Of a DNA stretch of 64,000 nucleotides, positions 14,440 to 28,465 are shown one piece after another. Origin of the DNA: Portunus trituberculatus (Eukaryota > Arthropoda > Malacostraca > Decapoda > Portunidae); NCBI RefSeq assembly GCF_017591435.1, contig NC_059301.1, forward strand, positions 9,103,049-9,167,048, written 5' to 3'. Under the pieces are notes generated by a model. It was given only the letters and a program-made list of their open reading frames with translations, did no database searches and was not told the DNA's origin. The first letter of the stretch is position 1. Every line of letters starts with the position of its first letter. Made by a program: the position numbers and the translations under genes.

Positions 14440-15486
14440 ATGGAGGCGAAACGCGAGGCTGAAACTAACGCGGGGGAACCAACACCCACTTCGAAGCTCG
14501 CCACTCCCACCGCCGCCTCCCAAGCACGCCCTGGGGAGGAGAAGGAAGTGAAAGTGAAGGGACGTGTGCCTGAGGAAGTAGAGGAAGAGGAGGAGGAGGA
14601 GGAAGAAGAAGAGGAGGAAAGCGAGGAGGAAGAGGTGGTGGTAGTAAAGAGGGTAGTGCAGAAGGCCCCACAGAAGAAGCAGGAGGAGGAAGAGGAAGAG
14701 GAAGAGGAGGAGGAGGAAGAAGAAGAGGAAGAAGAGGAGGAAGAGGAAGAGGTACCTGTAGTGAAGAAGGCTGCAGTGCCACAACAAAGGGTGATTCCTA
14801 AAGTTCAGGTACAAGAGGAGGAGGAGGAAGAGGAAGAGGAAGAGGAAGAAGAGGAGGAGGAAGAGGAAGAAGAGGAGGAAGAGGAAGAAGACCCTGCACA
14901 AGTTGAGAGGGAGAGACTGGCACGCATGAAAGCAGAGCAGGAAAAAGCCAGACGCCTGAAGGAAGAAGAGGAGAGACAGGCGCAAATCAAAGAACAAGCA
15001 AGAATCGCGAAAGTAAAGGAAGAGGAGAGAATCGCACGGCAGAAGAAACAAGAGGAAGAGCGACTCGCACTGCAGAAGAAGCAAGAGGAGGAGGAGAGAG
15101 CTGCACGGCTGAAGAAGGAAGAGGAAGAGAGAAACGCTCGTATTAAAAAAGAAGAGGAAGAAAGACTGGCTCTTCTCAAAAAGCAACAGGAAGAGCAAGA
15201 AAAACAGCGTCGACTACAGCAAGAACAAGAGGAAAGAGCGAGAAGAGAAACCGCCCCCACAGCCTACGAGAGAAGCAGGGTGGTGGAGGAGAGCCAGGCC
15301 AAGGATGAGGGAGCTAGGATGTCCCCCAAACAAGCGGCGGCGCAGAGTCCTATGGTGGAGAGCTTCATGAACTTCGTGGTGGTGAAACTCTCTGGCAAGG
15401 CTCTCCGATACGTGTACATGGGCGTGGTGCAGGTGATCGGGCTGGCCATCGGGGTGTTCTGTCGTGTGGTCCTCAGGCGACACTAA
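14440..15486 (+). CDS. Intronless gene: Glu-rich, charged-helix, tail-anchored membrane protein (unrecognised)
   Basis: I do not recognise this 348-residue protein. The start is an ATG in good context (gaaacATGG) just after a (GA)n tract and a C-rich leader; the frame is open to TAA at 15484-15486. Residues 1-45 are Ala/Thr/Pro-rich. Residues about 46-155 are acidic, with poly-Glu blocks separated by Val/Lys motifs (VVVVKRVVQKAPQKK; PVVKKAAVPQQRVIPKV). Residues about 155-270 alternate Glu with Lys/Arg and regular Leu/Ala (KKQEEERLALQKKQEEEERA), as in a coiled coil or single alpha-helix. A short linker leads to a hydrophobic segment near 324-341 (YVYMGVVQVIGLAIGVF) and a basic end RVVLRRH, the layout of a tail-anchored protein facing the cytosol. 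Glu codons mix GAG and GAA, and the C-terminal 80 residues have normal composition, which argues for a real gene over a translated repeat. It could be a retrocopy or an alternative form of a longer gene. Function is unknown. Confidence 0.7.
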   Translation: MEAKREAETNAGEPTPTSKLATPTAASQARPGEEKEVKVKGRVPEEVEEEEEEEEEEEEESEEEEVVVVKRVVQKAPQKKQEEEEEEEEEEEEEEEEEEEEEEEVPVVKKAAVPQQRVIPKVQVQEEEEEEEEEEEEEEEEEEEEEEEEEDPAQVERERLARMKAEQEKARRLKEEEERQAQIKEQARIAKVKEEERIARQKKQEEERLALQKKQEEEERAARLKKEEEERNARIKKEEEERLALLKKQQEEQEKQRRLQQEQEERARRETAPTAYERSRVVEESQAKDEGARMSPKQAAAQSPMVESFMNFVVVKLSGKALRYVYMGVVQVIGLAIGVFCRVVLRRH

Positions 15487-17115
15487 CAGATACACTGCGA
15501 CTCAACAAACGGGAAGAGAAGAGGAAGATTGTTGTGCCTAGGAAGAATGTGAGAAGAACGAGTGTTGTGTGAGAGTTATGAAGGAAAAGCCAATGTTTGA
15601 TGCCTTTCAAGTAGATGACACGAACCAAGAGGTGTGAGATAAAGAACTGAAGAGTGAAGGAAAAAGAATTCTTATTGCTAAGCGTGGAAATAAAAAAAAA
15701 AAGCTGAACTAGAATGAGTGTTACAAAGATCAGTGATCAGTAAAAAGATAAAAAAAGAGAAAGAAAATAATAAAGTAGATTGCTTGTTGTGTTTCAAGTT
15801 GAAGACTTCAAATTCTTTACTTGTTGAGAAAAATTTAGGAAAAGACAAAAGCAAATCCAGGAAAAGACAAAAAAAGGATTGGAGTTCTTGAAAAAAAAGT
15901 GTGCTGTAAAGGAAAAAGAAAAGTTAAAAAACGCGTGGGAGATAATCATGTAGGAAGACTGTTTGTTATGTCTGAAGGAGGAAAGAATGAGGCGTGTTTG
16001 CAGAGGCGATGCTGAGATGGAAGGAGGAGAAAGCCAATCTGTGCTTGCAAAAAGTAGGATGAAAAACAGTTCGTGTGTACCGTGCGAGGTTGAAAGAGGA
16101 GGAGTAGATTAAGAGTAAGACGGCTGTGCTTCAAAGGAATATGAAATAAGAGGATTGAAAAGACCTAGTGAAAAAGAATATATAAACAAAGGAAGAGAAT
16201 GTTGTTCATGAAATAGAAAATTACAATTTAGGAAAATAAAGCAAACGAAACAAGGTCAAAGTAAGGAAAACGAAGAACAGGAAAGAAATGTACAGTTCCC
16301 GAAGAAAAAGCATGATTGAGAATAGAATGAAAAGTAAAGACGAGAGCTTAAATGAAACAAAAATTAATTAGAAAGTGCAGAGTAAAGAATATGAAATTTA
16401 AAACAAAATTAAACAAAATTTACCAAGGAGGTACAAGACGAGACGGGAAAGATGTGAAAATTGTGAGGAAGGGAAAATATAGATTAAAGAGAAGACAATC
16501 CGTGCCTCTCTTCTTTCCATCTCAGTGAAGCGTAAATGAAACTGTTCCTGAGACACTGACAGAACGATTTGTTTTGCTGTGTATGTGTTTGGATGTGGTG
16601 AGACGTGTGTGAAATTGTGAGATTCTGACTTAAGCCGCGCGAAGAAGCAAGATCACGAAGTAACGGTCTCGGATGTGGAGTGAAACTGCGAGATATTGAG
16701 TGTAAGACAATGAATGGCTCGAGTCTTAAGGGACAACATGAAGATGGTTCATTATTTAAACAAAACTGATGAAAGTTTTTGTGAAGATCATATTATTTTC
16801 TTTAATATTTATAAGACATTTTGAAAATTTGATAAAAGAAACTAAAAATTAAGAAAAATAGATTATATAGAAGATAAAATCATAGAATATCTATCATGTT
16901 TGTAGAAATAGAAAATAATATTAGTTGTTGAAGTGAGAATGTGATCAGTGCTTTTGTTCAAATAATGAATTGTGTGAAAAATAAATTTCTACAAAATTAT
17001 CTAGTATGAATCATTACCTCAACGTTATAATGTAACTATATTTTAGAAAGAATTATTACCTCAACACAAACACGTACAAACATTTATTGACCTGAAACTG
17101 AATAGAAAAATAAAC
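15487..17115 (+). other. A-rich 3' flank / probable 3' UTR of the tail-anchored gene
   Basis: This stretch is strongly purine-rich on the plus strand and has no long reading frame or long microsatellite. AATAAA hexamers lie at 15769-15774, 16235-16240, 16980-16985 and 17109-17114, so several 3' ends are possible. That it is transcribed is inference. Confidence 0.45.
15769..15774 (+). terminator. Candidate polyadenylation signal AATAAA
   Basis: First canonical AATAAA downstream of the TAA at 15484-15486, about 280 bases away. The region is A-rich, so chance occurrence is likely enough that the true site is uncertain. Confidence 0.3.
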
Positions 17116-17364
17116 TAAATGAATGCACCACTACATTACACTTTTCCTCTGCTATTGAGAGCAACCAGAAAAAAAAAAGTAATGGGCGGCACAGCAAAGT
17201 TTTGAAATTTATTATGTACATCCACTTTATTTTATCAGTATATACTGCATGCATTTACCACACCACAATTTGGTCCCTTCTCAGTTTTTAAGCTTTGCCC
17301 TTGAAATAATTGTGAAGTATCTTTTATGTAAGCGGGCACCTGGTTTGCACTGGTTGCGTAACAA

Positions 17365-17368
<4 letters not shown>

Positions 17369-17424
<56 letters not shown>

Positions 17425-17546
17425 CAGAGAGGCTTATGGAGGTGAGGGAAGGGTTGGAGGATTGGTGGGGAAGAGAGGTTTTGATTTCAATGCCAATGTA
17501 AGCTGTTGAAAATATTTGTTGAAAGTGAGTAGAGATGAGGTAAGCT

Positions 17547-17617
<71 letters not shown>
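17369..17617 (+). repeat. (GA)n and (GT)n
   Basis: (GA)n at 17370-17422 and (GT)n at 17550-17617. Confidence 0.94.
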
Positions 17618-17618
<1 letters not shown>

Positions 17619-19014
17619 AGTGAGATTTCTTTGTGTTTGAGGCGTGAGTTTCTTCGTAGTAGTTTTTTTTTTTTTTTTATGCGAATGGTCTTGTATTTTC
17701 TAGTATATTCCTGAATACTCCGTCCTCTGTCCGTTTACATGTGTATTCCCTTGTTCTGTTGCATATTGATTTGAGCTTTTGTTTTGATATTCATATTTTC
17801 ATTATTCTTTTAGTAATCTGTCTCTCGAAGGCTTTCTGTGCGCTCTGCAATATATATAAAGCCTTTCAGATTATTTATATAACTTTAGACTTATTCACGT
17901 GTATCTTCCTTGTGCCCTTCTGTGTCAATCGTCCTTGCTCGAATGCGGTGATTAATTTTCTGTTCCTATTTCTATTTTTCTCAAGGCTTGACCTCTTCAG
18001 TAGTGGGACGCATTTTTACCTTGAGTTTTGGGTATGATCAGATCATTACATTTACATTAGGAAATATCTATGGAGGTCAGAAGATTAATGGCCAGAGTCT
18101 CCACTGTTCTAATTCCCACATAAGTTTCTGAAGCTGTTATTTTTACTTGGAATTTTTGGATATGATTAGATAATTAGATTTACATTAGGAAAAATCTATG
18201 GAGGTCAGAAGATTAATGGCCAGAGTCTCCACTGTTCTAATCCCCACATAAGTCTCTGAAGTTGTTTAAAATCACCAAATAGTAAGCAGAACAAATACGA
18301 AGATGTGTTATGGTACTGAAGGGGTTAAGGATAAGTAAGACGTCTATAATAATTTTCTAACACGTATCTGCTACAACTCTCCTTGTTCCAGGGCAATAAT
18401 TCTGTGACATTGATTATCATATTTTTTCTCCTCCCTCGAGATCTCATGGATGAAGAAGATGGATATATTCTCCTGCATCTGTCATAACCGTCTCTGTCCC
18501 TTTGCAGTCCTTATGAGTCGCAATTTCCCTCTATATTTGCTATCATAGGGTATCAGAAGATGTATGAACGAGTATACCGTTTGTGTTGTGAAGCCTTTCC
18601 TGGCCCTTTGCAAGCATATCTTCTCATTCCGTTACATCTTTCCCTCTTCTCTTTGGATCTTGAGACTTAATAAATGACAGGGGACTTAGTAATGCTCGAC
18701 AGGAATAAGACCGCAAGAGAAACACTAATCCCTCGCATCTCAGTGTATTGTATTTTACTCACCACTATCCCTCCACCGTCACTCTAATGCATTCTCAACG
18801 TTGTCCCGGCTATTAGTCATGTTTTTTCTCATTTTCTCATGCTCTACAGCCGCTTTCAGATATTAAACAGGTTATGAATTGCTAAATATATTCTGGTAAT
18901 TCCCTTTTTTTGTTCTCCTTGTCGATTTTCATAAAGATTTCATAGCTTTTCGTTATTGTGGAAGACTTAATCTAATCGTCTCTTTCCTCTTCCTCCTCCT
19001 CCTCCTCTTTCAAG
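17618..19014. other. Intergenic or first-intron sequence
   Basis: AT-rich apart from the MITE at 17992-18324. The final 40 bases are a CCT-rich pyrimidine tract that serves the acceptor at 19014. Confidence 0.4.
17992..18324 (+). mobile_element. piggyBac-like MITE, copy 4, with internal duplication
   Basis: TTGA at 17988-17991 on the left and TTAA at 18325-18328 on the right. It is 333 bases long because about 127 bases (from 18013 and again from 18140) are tandemly duplicated; both halves share TATGGAGGTCAGAAGATTAA. Confidence 0.78.
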
Positions 19015-19300
19015 GTCTCGGGGACTTAGGGGACATGACCTTAGGAGGGGGGGTGTCCTCCCTGCCTTACTGCGGCTCCACGCTTGAGGAAGAACGTCCC
19101 GGCTCATCTCTCAGCAATGCCTCTCGCTCCTCGAAGATTCCAGTGTTCACTCGTTCACACTCCCTCCGCGTCAAGTCTTCGTCCGGCGCGGCACACACAC
19201 AGGAGGGCGCCAAGGTTTCGTCCAAGGCTGCGGTGAAGGGACGCGCTGATGCCAGGCCCAGTTCAAGAGCGTCTCCTTCTGTAGGGAAAGGCCTCGTCAG
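19015..19300 (+). CDS. qtc: qtc-like gene, first recognisable coding exon
   Basis: The acceptor is a (CCT)n tract followed by tttcaag; the donor is CAG|GTGAGA. An ATG at 19035 lies 20 bases into the exon and the frame is open upstream of it to the acceptor. The peptide is Ser-rich (SSLSNASRSSKIPVFTRSHS). It contains SKIP flanked by Arg/Ser, matching the SxIP microtubule-tip motif. It ends in phase 2: AG joins the first G of the next exon to give Arg. Whether the ATG or an upstream exon provides the start is open. Confidence 0.7.
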
Positions 19301-19309
19301 GTGAGATTG

Positions 19310-19618
<309 letters not shown>

Positions 19619-19696
19619 AATTTTGTCATATTTGTGTTTCCCTTTTTTTTTTTTAGATTTCAGCTCCCTCAACGTTTTGTCTGTCTGGGTTCCTGC

Positions 19697-19699
<3 letters not shown>

Positions 19700-19736
<37 letters not shown>

Positions 19737-19825
19737 TGTCTGTCTGTCTGTCTGGCTGGCTGGCTGGCTGGCTCTTTGTTGTCGTGCTTGCTCTTTCTAC
19801 ATAATTCGTCTATTTGTCTGTCTGT

Positions 19826-19860
<35 letters not shown>

Positions 19861-19939
19861 CATTACGTAATTCTTGCTGTGATATTTTCCCTGCTATTTC
19901 GCTTTGTCTTCTTTAATCCTCCATTCTTTCTATGCTCCT

Positions 19940-19985
<46 letters not shown>

Positions 19986-20159
19986 TTTCCCTTGGCAATC
20001 TCCCTGCTCTTCTCCCCTTCCCTCTTCCTCCTTCCCCTCGGCGCTCGTCTCCTCCCCTTTTCCTTCTCCCCTTCCGTTTTCCTTTAGTCACTGGCACTTT
20101 CCTCATCTCCCCTCTCCCCTACCGTTCCCCTCCTCTTCCTCTTTTGCTCTTTTTATCTT

Positions 20160-20254
<95 letters not shown>

Positions 20255-20382
20255 CGAGTGAGTGTCATGTGTTTTGTCTGGCACCGAAGAGACAGCACGC
20301 TCCCCGATGCTCCATTTTTTCTTGTTTCTTTCACTGTGTGTGACGCAAATTTTTCTGTTTTCTTTCTTGGTGTACGTGGGAA

Positions 20383-20444
<62 letters not shown>
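19700..20444 (+). repeat. (GT)n, (TCTG/GGCT)n and three (CT)n
   Basis: (GT)n at 19701-19735 with TCTG and GGCT units after it, (GT)n near 19825-19860, (CT)n at 19945-19982, 20165-20251 and 20387-20444. Confidence 0.93.
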
Positions 20445-20448
<4 letters not shown>

Positions 20449-20603
20449 TGTGTGTACGTGAAATGATTGCTTTTTTGCCTTTTTGTTTATTTATTAGTAT
20501 TTTTTTTTTATGTGTTATTTGTATGTGTTTGTTAATGTGAGGTTGCGTTTACACTTTTTAGTTCAGTGTCTAGTTCAGTTTTAAATGTTTTTTCTTGAAT
20601 TTC

Positions 20604-20637
<34 letters not shown>

Positions 20638-20819
20638 ATAGTTTCTTTCTCTTATATATTTCTGTTATTTTGTGAAGCTCTGGACAATATTTAAGAGCAG
20701 CTCAGTTTATTTCCTTCCCTTCGGTGTTGGCAAGAGTTTATTTAATCCTTGTAATCTTTAATTTCTTGCCATTTTTCCTTTACAGACTTGAATGAACAAT
20801 CCGTGTAATAACTAAGAGC

Positions 20820-21546
20820 CAATATTCTTTTCTCCTCCTTTTCTGTTTCCCTTTCTTTATTCCTTTTCTCTCGTCCTTCCCTGCTTCAATATTCTCTTTC
20901 TTGTCTTCCTCTTTGTTTGCTTCTCTTCCCCTTTCCCTGTTCTCTCTGCTTCTTCCTCCTCTCCTCTATTTCTTCCCTCCTCACCTCGTTCCTCTGTTCT
21001 CTTCCTCTTCCTTATCTTCCTTTCATTCATTTCCTGCTCTTTTTACTCTATTTCTTCTTTTTCTTACTTTTTTTCATTGTCTTTTCCGCTATTCTGTTCC
21101 TCTTATTCTTCTCTTCCTTATCCGTTATCTCCCTCTTTTTATCTTTTTATTATTTTTCTATCTTTCTTCTTGCTCTCCTTTTCTAACGTCCACCTTCTCT
21201 TCATTCCTCATTCCCTCTCTCTGTTCTCCTCCTCTCTTCCTTTTTCTTCATTCTTCTCATTCTTCTCACCTACTATCCTCATTCCTTCATTCTCGATGTT
21301 CTTTGTTAACCTCCTCCTCCTCCTCCTCCTCCTATTTCGGTTTCTTTACCCTCTCCTCCTCTTCCTCTTCTCATCTTTTTCATACTTCCGTTCTCTTCTT
21401 TCCTTCCTTTTTATTTATCATTTGTTAATATTCTCCTCCTCCTCCTCCTCCTCCTCCTCCTCCTCCTCCTCCTCCTCCTCCTCCTCCTCCTCCTCCTCCT
21501 CCTCCTCCTCCTCCTCCTCCTCCTCCTCCTCTTTTCCCCCCAACAG
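20820..21546 (+). repeat. Pyrimidine-rich intron end with (CTC)n at 21432-21532
   Basis: About 600 bases of C/T-rich sequence lead into a pure (CTC)n of about 33 units. This ends 14 bases before the acceptor of the exon at 21547, so the microsatellite forms most of its polypyrimidine tract. Confidence 0.85.
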
Positions 21547-21736
21547 GTCCGCCAGTTTTGTCTCCTCCCGGGGTATGAAGGGCGTCTCGTCCCCTCCTTC
21601 CCTCTCCTCTACACACCCTCCCTCCCATCACCCCAGCTCCAGGCACTCCCTCACCCCAGAGACGCCCCGCAGAGTCTCCCACTCCGCGACCCACGCCAAG
21701 AGGCCCTCCAGCACCGCCACCGACAGGAAGTCTCAT
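21547..21736 (+). CDS. qtc: qtc-like gene, Ser/Pro/His-rich exon
   Basis: The acceptor is ccccccaacag after a 100-base (CTC)n tract; the donor is CAT|GTAAGT. The frame continues from the previous exon (split Arg, then SASFVSSRGMKGVSS) through a Ser/Pro/His stretch to TATDRKSH and ends in phase 0. No fold is evident. The base composition is GC-rich compared with the surrounding intron, as expected for coding sequence. Confidence 0.75.
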
Positions 21737-21839
21737 GTAAGTATTATTTTTCTTCAACCTTTTCTTGGGGGATTTTTTTTTTTTTTTTTTCTGGATATTG
21801 CATTTTTGGGGTGTAGGATTGGGAGTGAGGGATCTGCTT

Positions 21840-21986
<147 letters not shown>

Positions 21987-22164
21987 CATGATCTGCTTTG
22001 ATAAATGTTTTAACTTTTATTTCCATCACTTCAGTCCTCAAATACTTACTCACATTAACTACACTTCAAGATTAACGTTACGAGAGAAACTAAAGATTTA
22101 AGAGCAGCATTTTTCAGCACTTCATTTTATCTTTATTTTGATGGATCGCGTCACATTCCCTTAG

Positions 22165-22200
22165 TTGCAAGACTTCATAGACGAGGACAGTGACAGCGTG
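22165..22200 (+). CDS. qtc: qtc-like gene, candidate 36-base microexon
   Basis: The acceptor is cacattcccttag and the donor is GTG|GTGAGT. The exon is exactly twelve codons, phase 0 to phase 0, encoding LQDFIDEDSDSV. It fits between the two flanking phase-0 junctions without disturbing the frame. The acidic peptide and strong donor make it credible. It could be a cassette exon or chance. Confidence 0.55.
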
Positions 22201-23190
22201 GTGAGTGGGGAGGGCACACACTGGTCCCTGCCCGTCATGCACCAGTACTGTGAGGCAAGGATGGCAGGCAGAGTAGTTGTGTATATACCCCCTCTTGCTT
22301 GACGTACAGAAAGCCTTTAGTAGTGGTAGGGTTCGGTGGATAAGGCGAAAGTAAGAGAGTAAGCGTGATAGAGAGTAGTGAATAGAGTAGAGCGTGTAGT
22401 AGATAAACTTGGTAATTGTTGTTGTGTCCAAGCGTTATAAGGTTACGGCGTACTGCATAATCGTGTCTCTTCCCTGCGGCGGTGTAATGTAGAGAGTAAA
22501 AGTGATTATTATTGCTGAATCCCGAGCGTTGTAAAGTTTGCACGTAAATATTACCTGTTTACCTTTACGTAGTGTGGAGTTAAGTGCATGAGCCACATTA
22601 CAGGGCGTGGAACCGAGGTATTTTTACAACAAAGAAGGTGGTTTAAGTTAAGTTTCTGGAATAGTTTAAGTTAGATAAATATGTGGATAGCATTTCTTTT
22701 CTCAATTTTTACCATACCCTGATTTCCATTGTACGTTAAATATAAAGAACTTTTATTGGGGGGAGAGGGTTATATTTTTTTCGTCATTGGCCGAGTCTCC
22801 CTGACATACATACAAGAAATAAAAAAAATAATGAATAAATATATAGTCCGGTTGATATTTGACACACTTATCTGATCCCTGAGTTACATCATAATTACTT
22901 TCACACTACTGTTTATTTATTTATTTATTTATTTATTTCATTTTTTGTCTTGTTATTGTTACATATACTGCGTCGCCTTTACCAGTACATGCGAAGCGCT
23001 CCACAAGCAAAAGTAAAAGATTTCAACAAGGAACATTACGGAGACGCACTGCAAGGCTCCCCTGCTTCTTTATTGTTATGTGCAGCTGTAATAGTTCCCA
23101 GGGAGAGCCTCTCAGCCCTCAGCCCTCAGCGCGGAGAGAGAATGGCAGGCACCTCTTAGTGGGGCGTCTGAGACCTTCCGACCTGGCTGG

Positions 23191-23193
<3 letters not shown>
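22201..23193. other. Intron, mostly unique
   Basis: A weak duplication is visible: TAGAGAGTA followed by AGCGTT(A/G)TAA(G/A)GTT recurs about 115 bases apart near 22374 and 22490. (TTTA)n lies near 22912-22937. No exon was seen. Confidence 0.4.
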
Positions 23194-23245
<52 letters not shown>

Positions 23246-24512
23246 TTTTACCATTACTATCATTATTATTATTTTTCTTCTTTTTCTTCTTCTGCTTCTG
23301 CTTCTGCTTCTGTTTCTGTTTCTGCTTCTTCTTCTTCTTCTTCTTCTTCTTCTTCTTCTTCTTCTTCTTCTTCTTCTTCTTCTTCTTCTTCTTCTTCTTC
23401 TTCTTCTTCTTCTTCTTCTTCTTCTTCCTTCTTCTTCTTCTTCTTCTTCTTCTTCTTCTTCTTCTTCTTCTTCTTCTTCTTCTTCTTCTTCTTCTTCTTC
23501 TTCTTCTTCTTCTTCTTCTTCTTCTTCTTCTTCTTCTTCTTCTTCTTCTTCTTCTTCTTCTTCTTCTTCTTCTTCTTCTTCTTCTTCTTCTTCTTCTTCT
23601 TCTTCTTCTTCTTCTTCTTCTTCTTCTTCTTCTTCTTCTTCTTCTTCTTCTTCTTCTTCTTCTTCTTCTTCTTCTTCTTCTTCTTCTTCTTCTTCTTCTT
23701 CTTCTTCTTCTTCTTCTTCTTCTTCTTCTTCTTCTTCTTCTTCTTCTTCTTCTTCTTCTTCTTCTTCTTCTTCTTCTTCTTCTTCTTCTTCTTCTTCTTC
23801 TTCTTCTTCTTCTTCTTCTTCTTCTTCTTCTTCTTCTTCTTCTTCTTCTTCTTCTTCTTCTTCTTCTTCTTCTTCTTCTTCTTCTTCTTCTTCTTCTTCT
23901 TCTTCTTCTTCTTCTTCTTCTCTTCTTCTTCTTCTTCTTCTTCTTCTTCTTCTTCTTCTTCTTCTTCTTCTTCTTCTTCTTCTTCTTCTTCTTCTTCTTC
24001 TTCTTCTTCTTCTTCTTCTTCTTCTTCTTCTTCTTCTTCTTCTTCTTCTTCTTCTTCTTCTTCTTCTTCTTCTTCTTCTTCTTCTTCTTCTTCTTCTTCT
24101 TCTTCTTCTTCTTCTTCTTCTTCTTCTTCTTCTTCTTCTTCTTCTTCTTCTTCTTCTTCTTCTTCTTCTTCTTCTTCTTCTTCTTCTTCTTCTTCTTCTT
24201 CTTCTTCTTCTTCTTCTTCTTCTTCTTCTTCTTCTTCTTCTTCTTCTTCTTCTTCTTCTTCTTCTTCTTCTTCTTCTTCTTCTTCTTCTTCTTCTTCTTC
24301 TTCTTCTTCTTCTTCTTCTTCTTCTTCTTCTTCTTCTTCTTCTTCTTCTTCTTCTTCTTCTTCTTCTTCTTCTTCTTCTTCTTCTTCTTCTTCTTCTTCT
24401 TCTTCTTCTTCTTCTTCTTCTTCTTCTTCTTCTTCTTCTTCTTCTTCTTCTTCTTCTTCTTCTTCTTCTTCTTCTTCTTCTTCTTCTTCTTCTTCTTCTT
24501 CTTCTTCTTCTT

Positions 24513-24576
<64 letters not shown>
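23194..24576 (+). repeat. Giant (TTC)n tract bordered by (TTA)n
   Basis: Nearly pure (TTC)n runs from about 23326 to 24540, over 1.2 kb and about 400 units. Interruptions are few (TTCC near 23427, CTCTTC near 23921). (TTA)n lies on the left (23194-23252) and right (24541-24576). It sits in a qtc-like intron, with the pyrimidine strand as the sense strand. Confidence 0.97.
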
Positions 24577-24580
<4 letters not shown>

Positions 24581-24828
24581 TTTAGGTCAATTTCAGCCTT
24601 ACGATAGTTACTTTGATACCCTGCCATCTTTTGTTTATTTATTCTTACTTTTTATAATTAAAGAAGGCAGTCAAAGGGCTCAGGGAACAAAGAGGAAAAT
24701 GTTGAAAAGTCTTAATTGCTGCGCCACCATAGAAAAATCCGTAGAATAAAAAGACTCCTATTCATATTGACAGTCTTAGCGTAAGGTTAAAAACTGCGAC
24801 TCAACGTTAAATATTAAGTTTTATTCCT

Positions 24829-24831
<3 letters not shown>

Positions 24832-24893
<62 letters not shown>
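24832..24893 (+). repeat. (GT)n
   Basis: Pure (GT)n in a qtc-like intron. Confidence 0.95.
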
Positions 24894-24896
<3 letters not shown>

Positions 24897-25094
24897 GGGT
24901 GTGGCTCCCGTGCACTTTACCTGATGATGCTTGCTAATTAGTTGTTCCCGCCCCTTCCTCACCTGAGCTGCTTGTTAGCTGTGTCCTCTTGTTGTTGTTA
25001 TTGTTGTTTTTAACGTTGTTTTTAACCCGTTTTCTTTTTGCAGTGTTGTTGTTATTGTTGTTAGTGTTGTAATACCTCCATCATTGCATCAGTA

Positions 25095-25098
25095 TCTA

Positions 25099-25175
<77 letters not shown>

Positions 25176-25274
25176 GAAATACTGTTCCTCCTCCTCCTCC
25201 TCCTCCTCCTCCTCCTCCTCCTCCTCCTCCTCCTCCTCCTCCTCCTCCTCCTCCTCCTCCTCCTCCTCCTCCTC

Positions 25275-25305
<31 letters not shown>

Positions 25306-25310
25306 CACAC
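25095..25310 (+). repeat. (CTA)n-(CCT)n-(CTA)n cluster
   Basis: (CTA)n at 25101-25175, (CCT)n at 25185-25276 and (CTA)n to 25305, symmetrical in order, in a qtc-like intron. Confidence 0.93.
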
Positions 25311-25488
25311 CTACCATTGTTGTTAGTTTAAATGTAAGAAGTAGTATTGTTATTTCCTGATATTATAGTATAATACCAACCTCCCATTTAGTAAAACCTT
25401 CTGTACTCCTCCTAGTATACCACCACCACCACCACTACCACTACCACTAACCACTAACCACCACCTCGACCCTCTCCTATCCTTGTAG

Positions 25489-25653
25489 TCTTACGCTGGC
25501 ATGGGCGGCTCCTGGTACCACAACCACAGCCCCTCCTCCTACTTCCACAACCACAGCCTCCTCAACCACCACCACGTCAGTAGAAGACCCAACTTCCTGC
25601 CGGTGTCTGCTGCCTCCTCGTCGTCCCAGTTCAGTTCCCTGCCCACCACCCCG
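25489..25653 (+). CDS. qtc: qtc-like gene, His/Asn/Ser-rich exon
   Basis: The acceptor is cctatccttgtag and the donor is CCG|GTACGT. The exon has 55 codons in phase 0 to 0, from SYAGMGGSWYHNHSPSSYFH to SSQFSSLPTTP. It is low-complexity and rich in His, Asn and Ser, and probably disordered. Confidence 0.75.
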
Positions 25654-25727
25654 GTACGTGACGCCACCAGCCTCTCACAGCCTCGGCCGCAGCCACGTCA
25701 CTCATTGCACATCAGCAGCTTCGCCGT

Positions 25728-25774
25728 TCAGTGCACTTTTTGAATGGATCTCAGTGCACTTTTTGAATGGATCT
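25728..25774 (+). repeat. Direct duplication of 23 bases
   Basis: CAGTGCACTTTTTGAATGG occurs twice back to back, about 75 bases after the donor at 25654. It is a simple tandem duplication. Confidence 0.85.
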
Positions 25775-28345
<2,571 letters not shown>

Positions 28346-28465
28346 ATTAAAGGTTCTCCCATAACGAAGTCGTGCATCATAAACTTGTGTGACGACAAAG
28401 GATAGAAGGACGATTAAATATTACATTTGATCTGCAGTCCCCTTTGTGATGCCTCATTAAGTATC

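Noticed and set aside
14353..15260. Long minus-strand frames opposite the Glu-rich gene
   Set aside because: They are Leu/Ser-rich shadows of GAG/GAA codons; the plus frame has the membrane anchor and natural composition at its C-terminus.
20901..21546. Ser/Phe-rich frames upstream of the exon at 21547
   Set aside because: They are the translated pyrimidine-rich intron end; only the part after the acceptor at 21546 is exon.
23078..24577. 499-codon open frame of poly-Phe/poly-Ser
   Set aside because: It is a translation of the (TTC)n tract.
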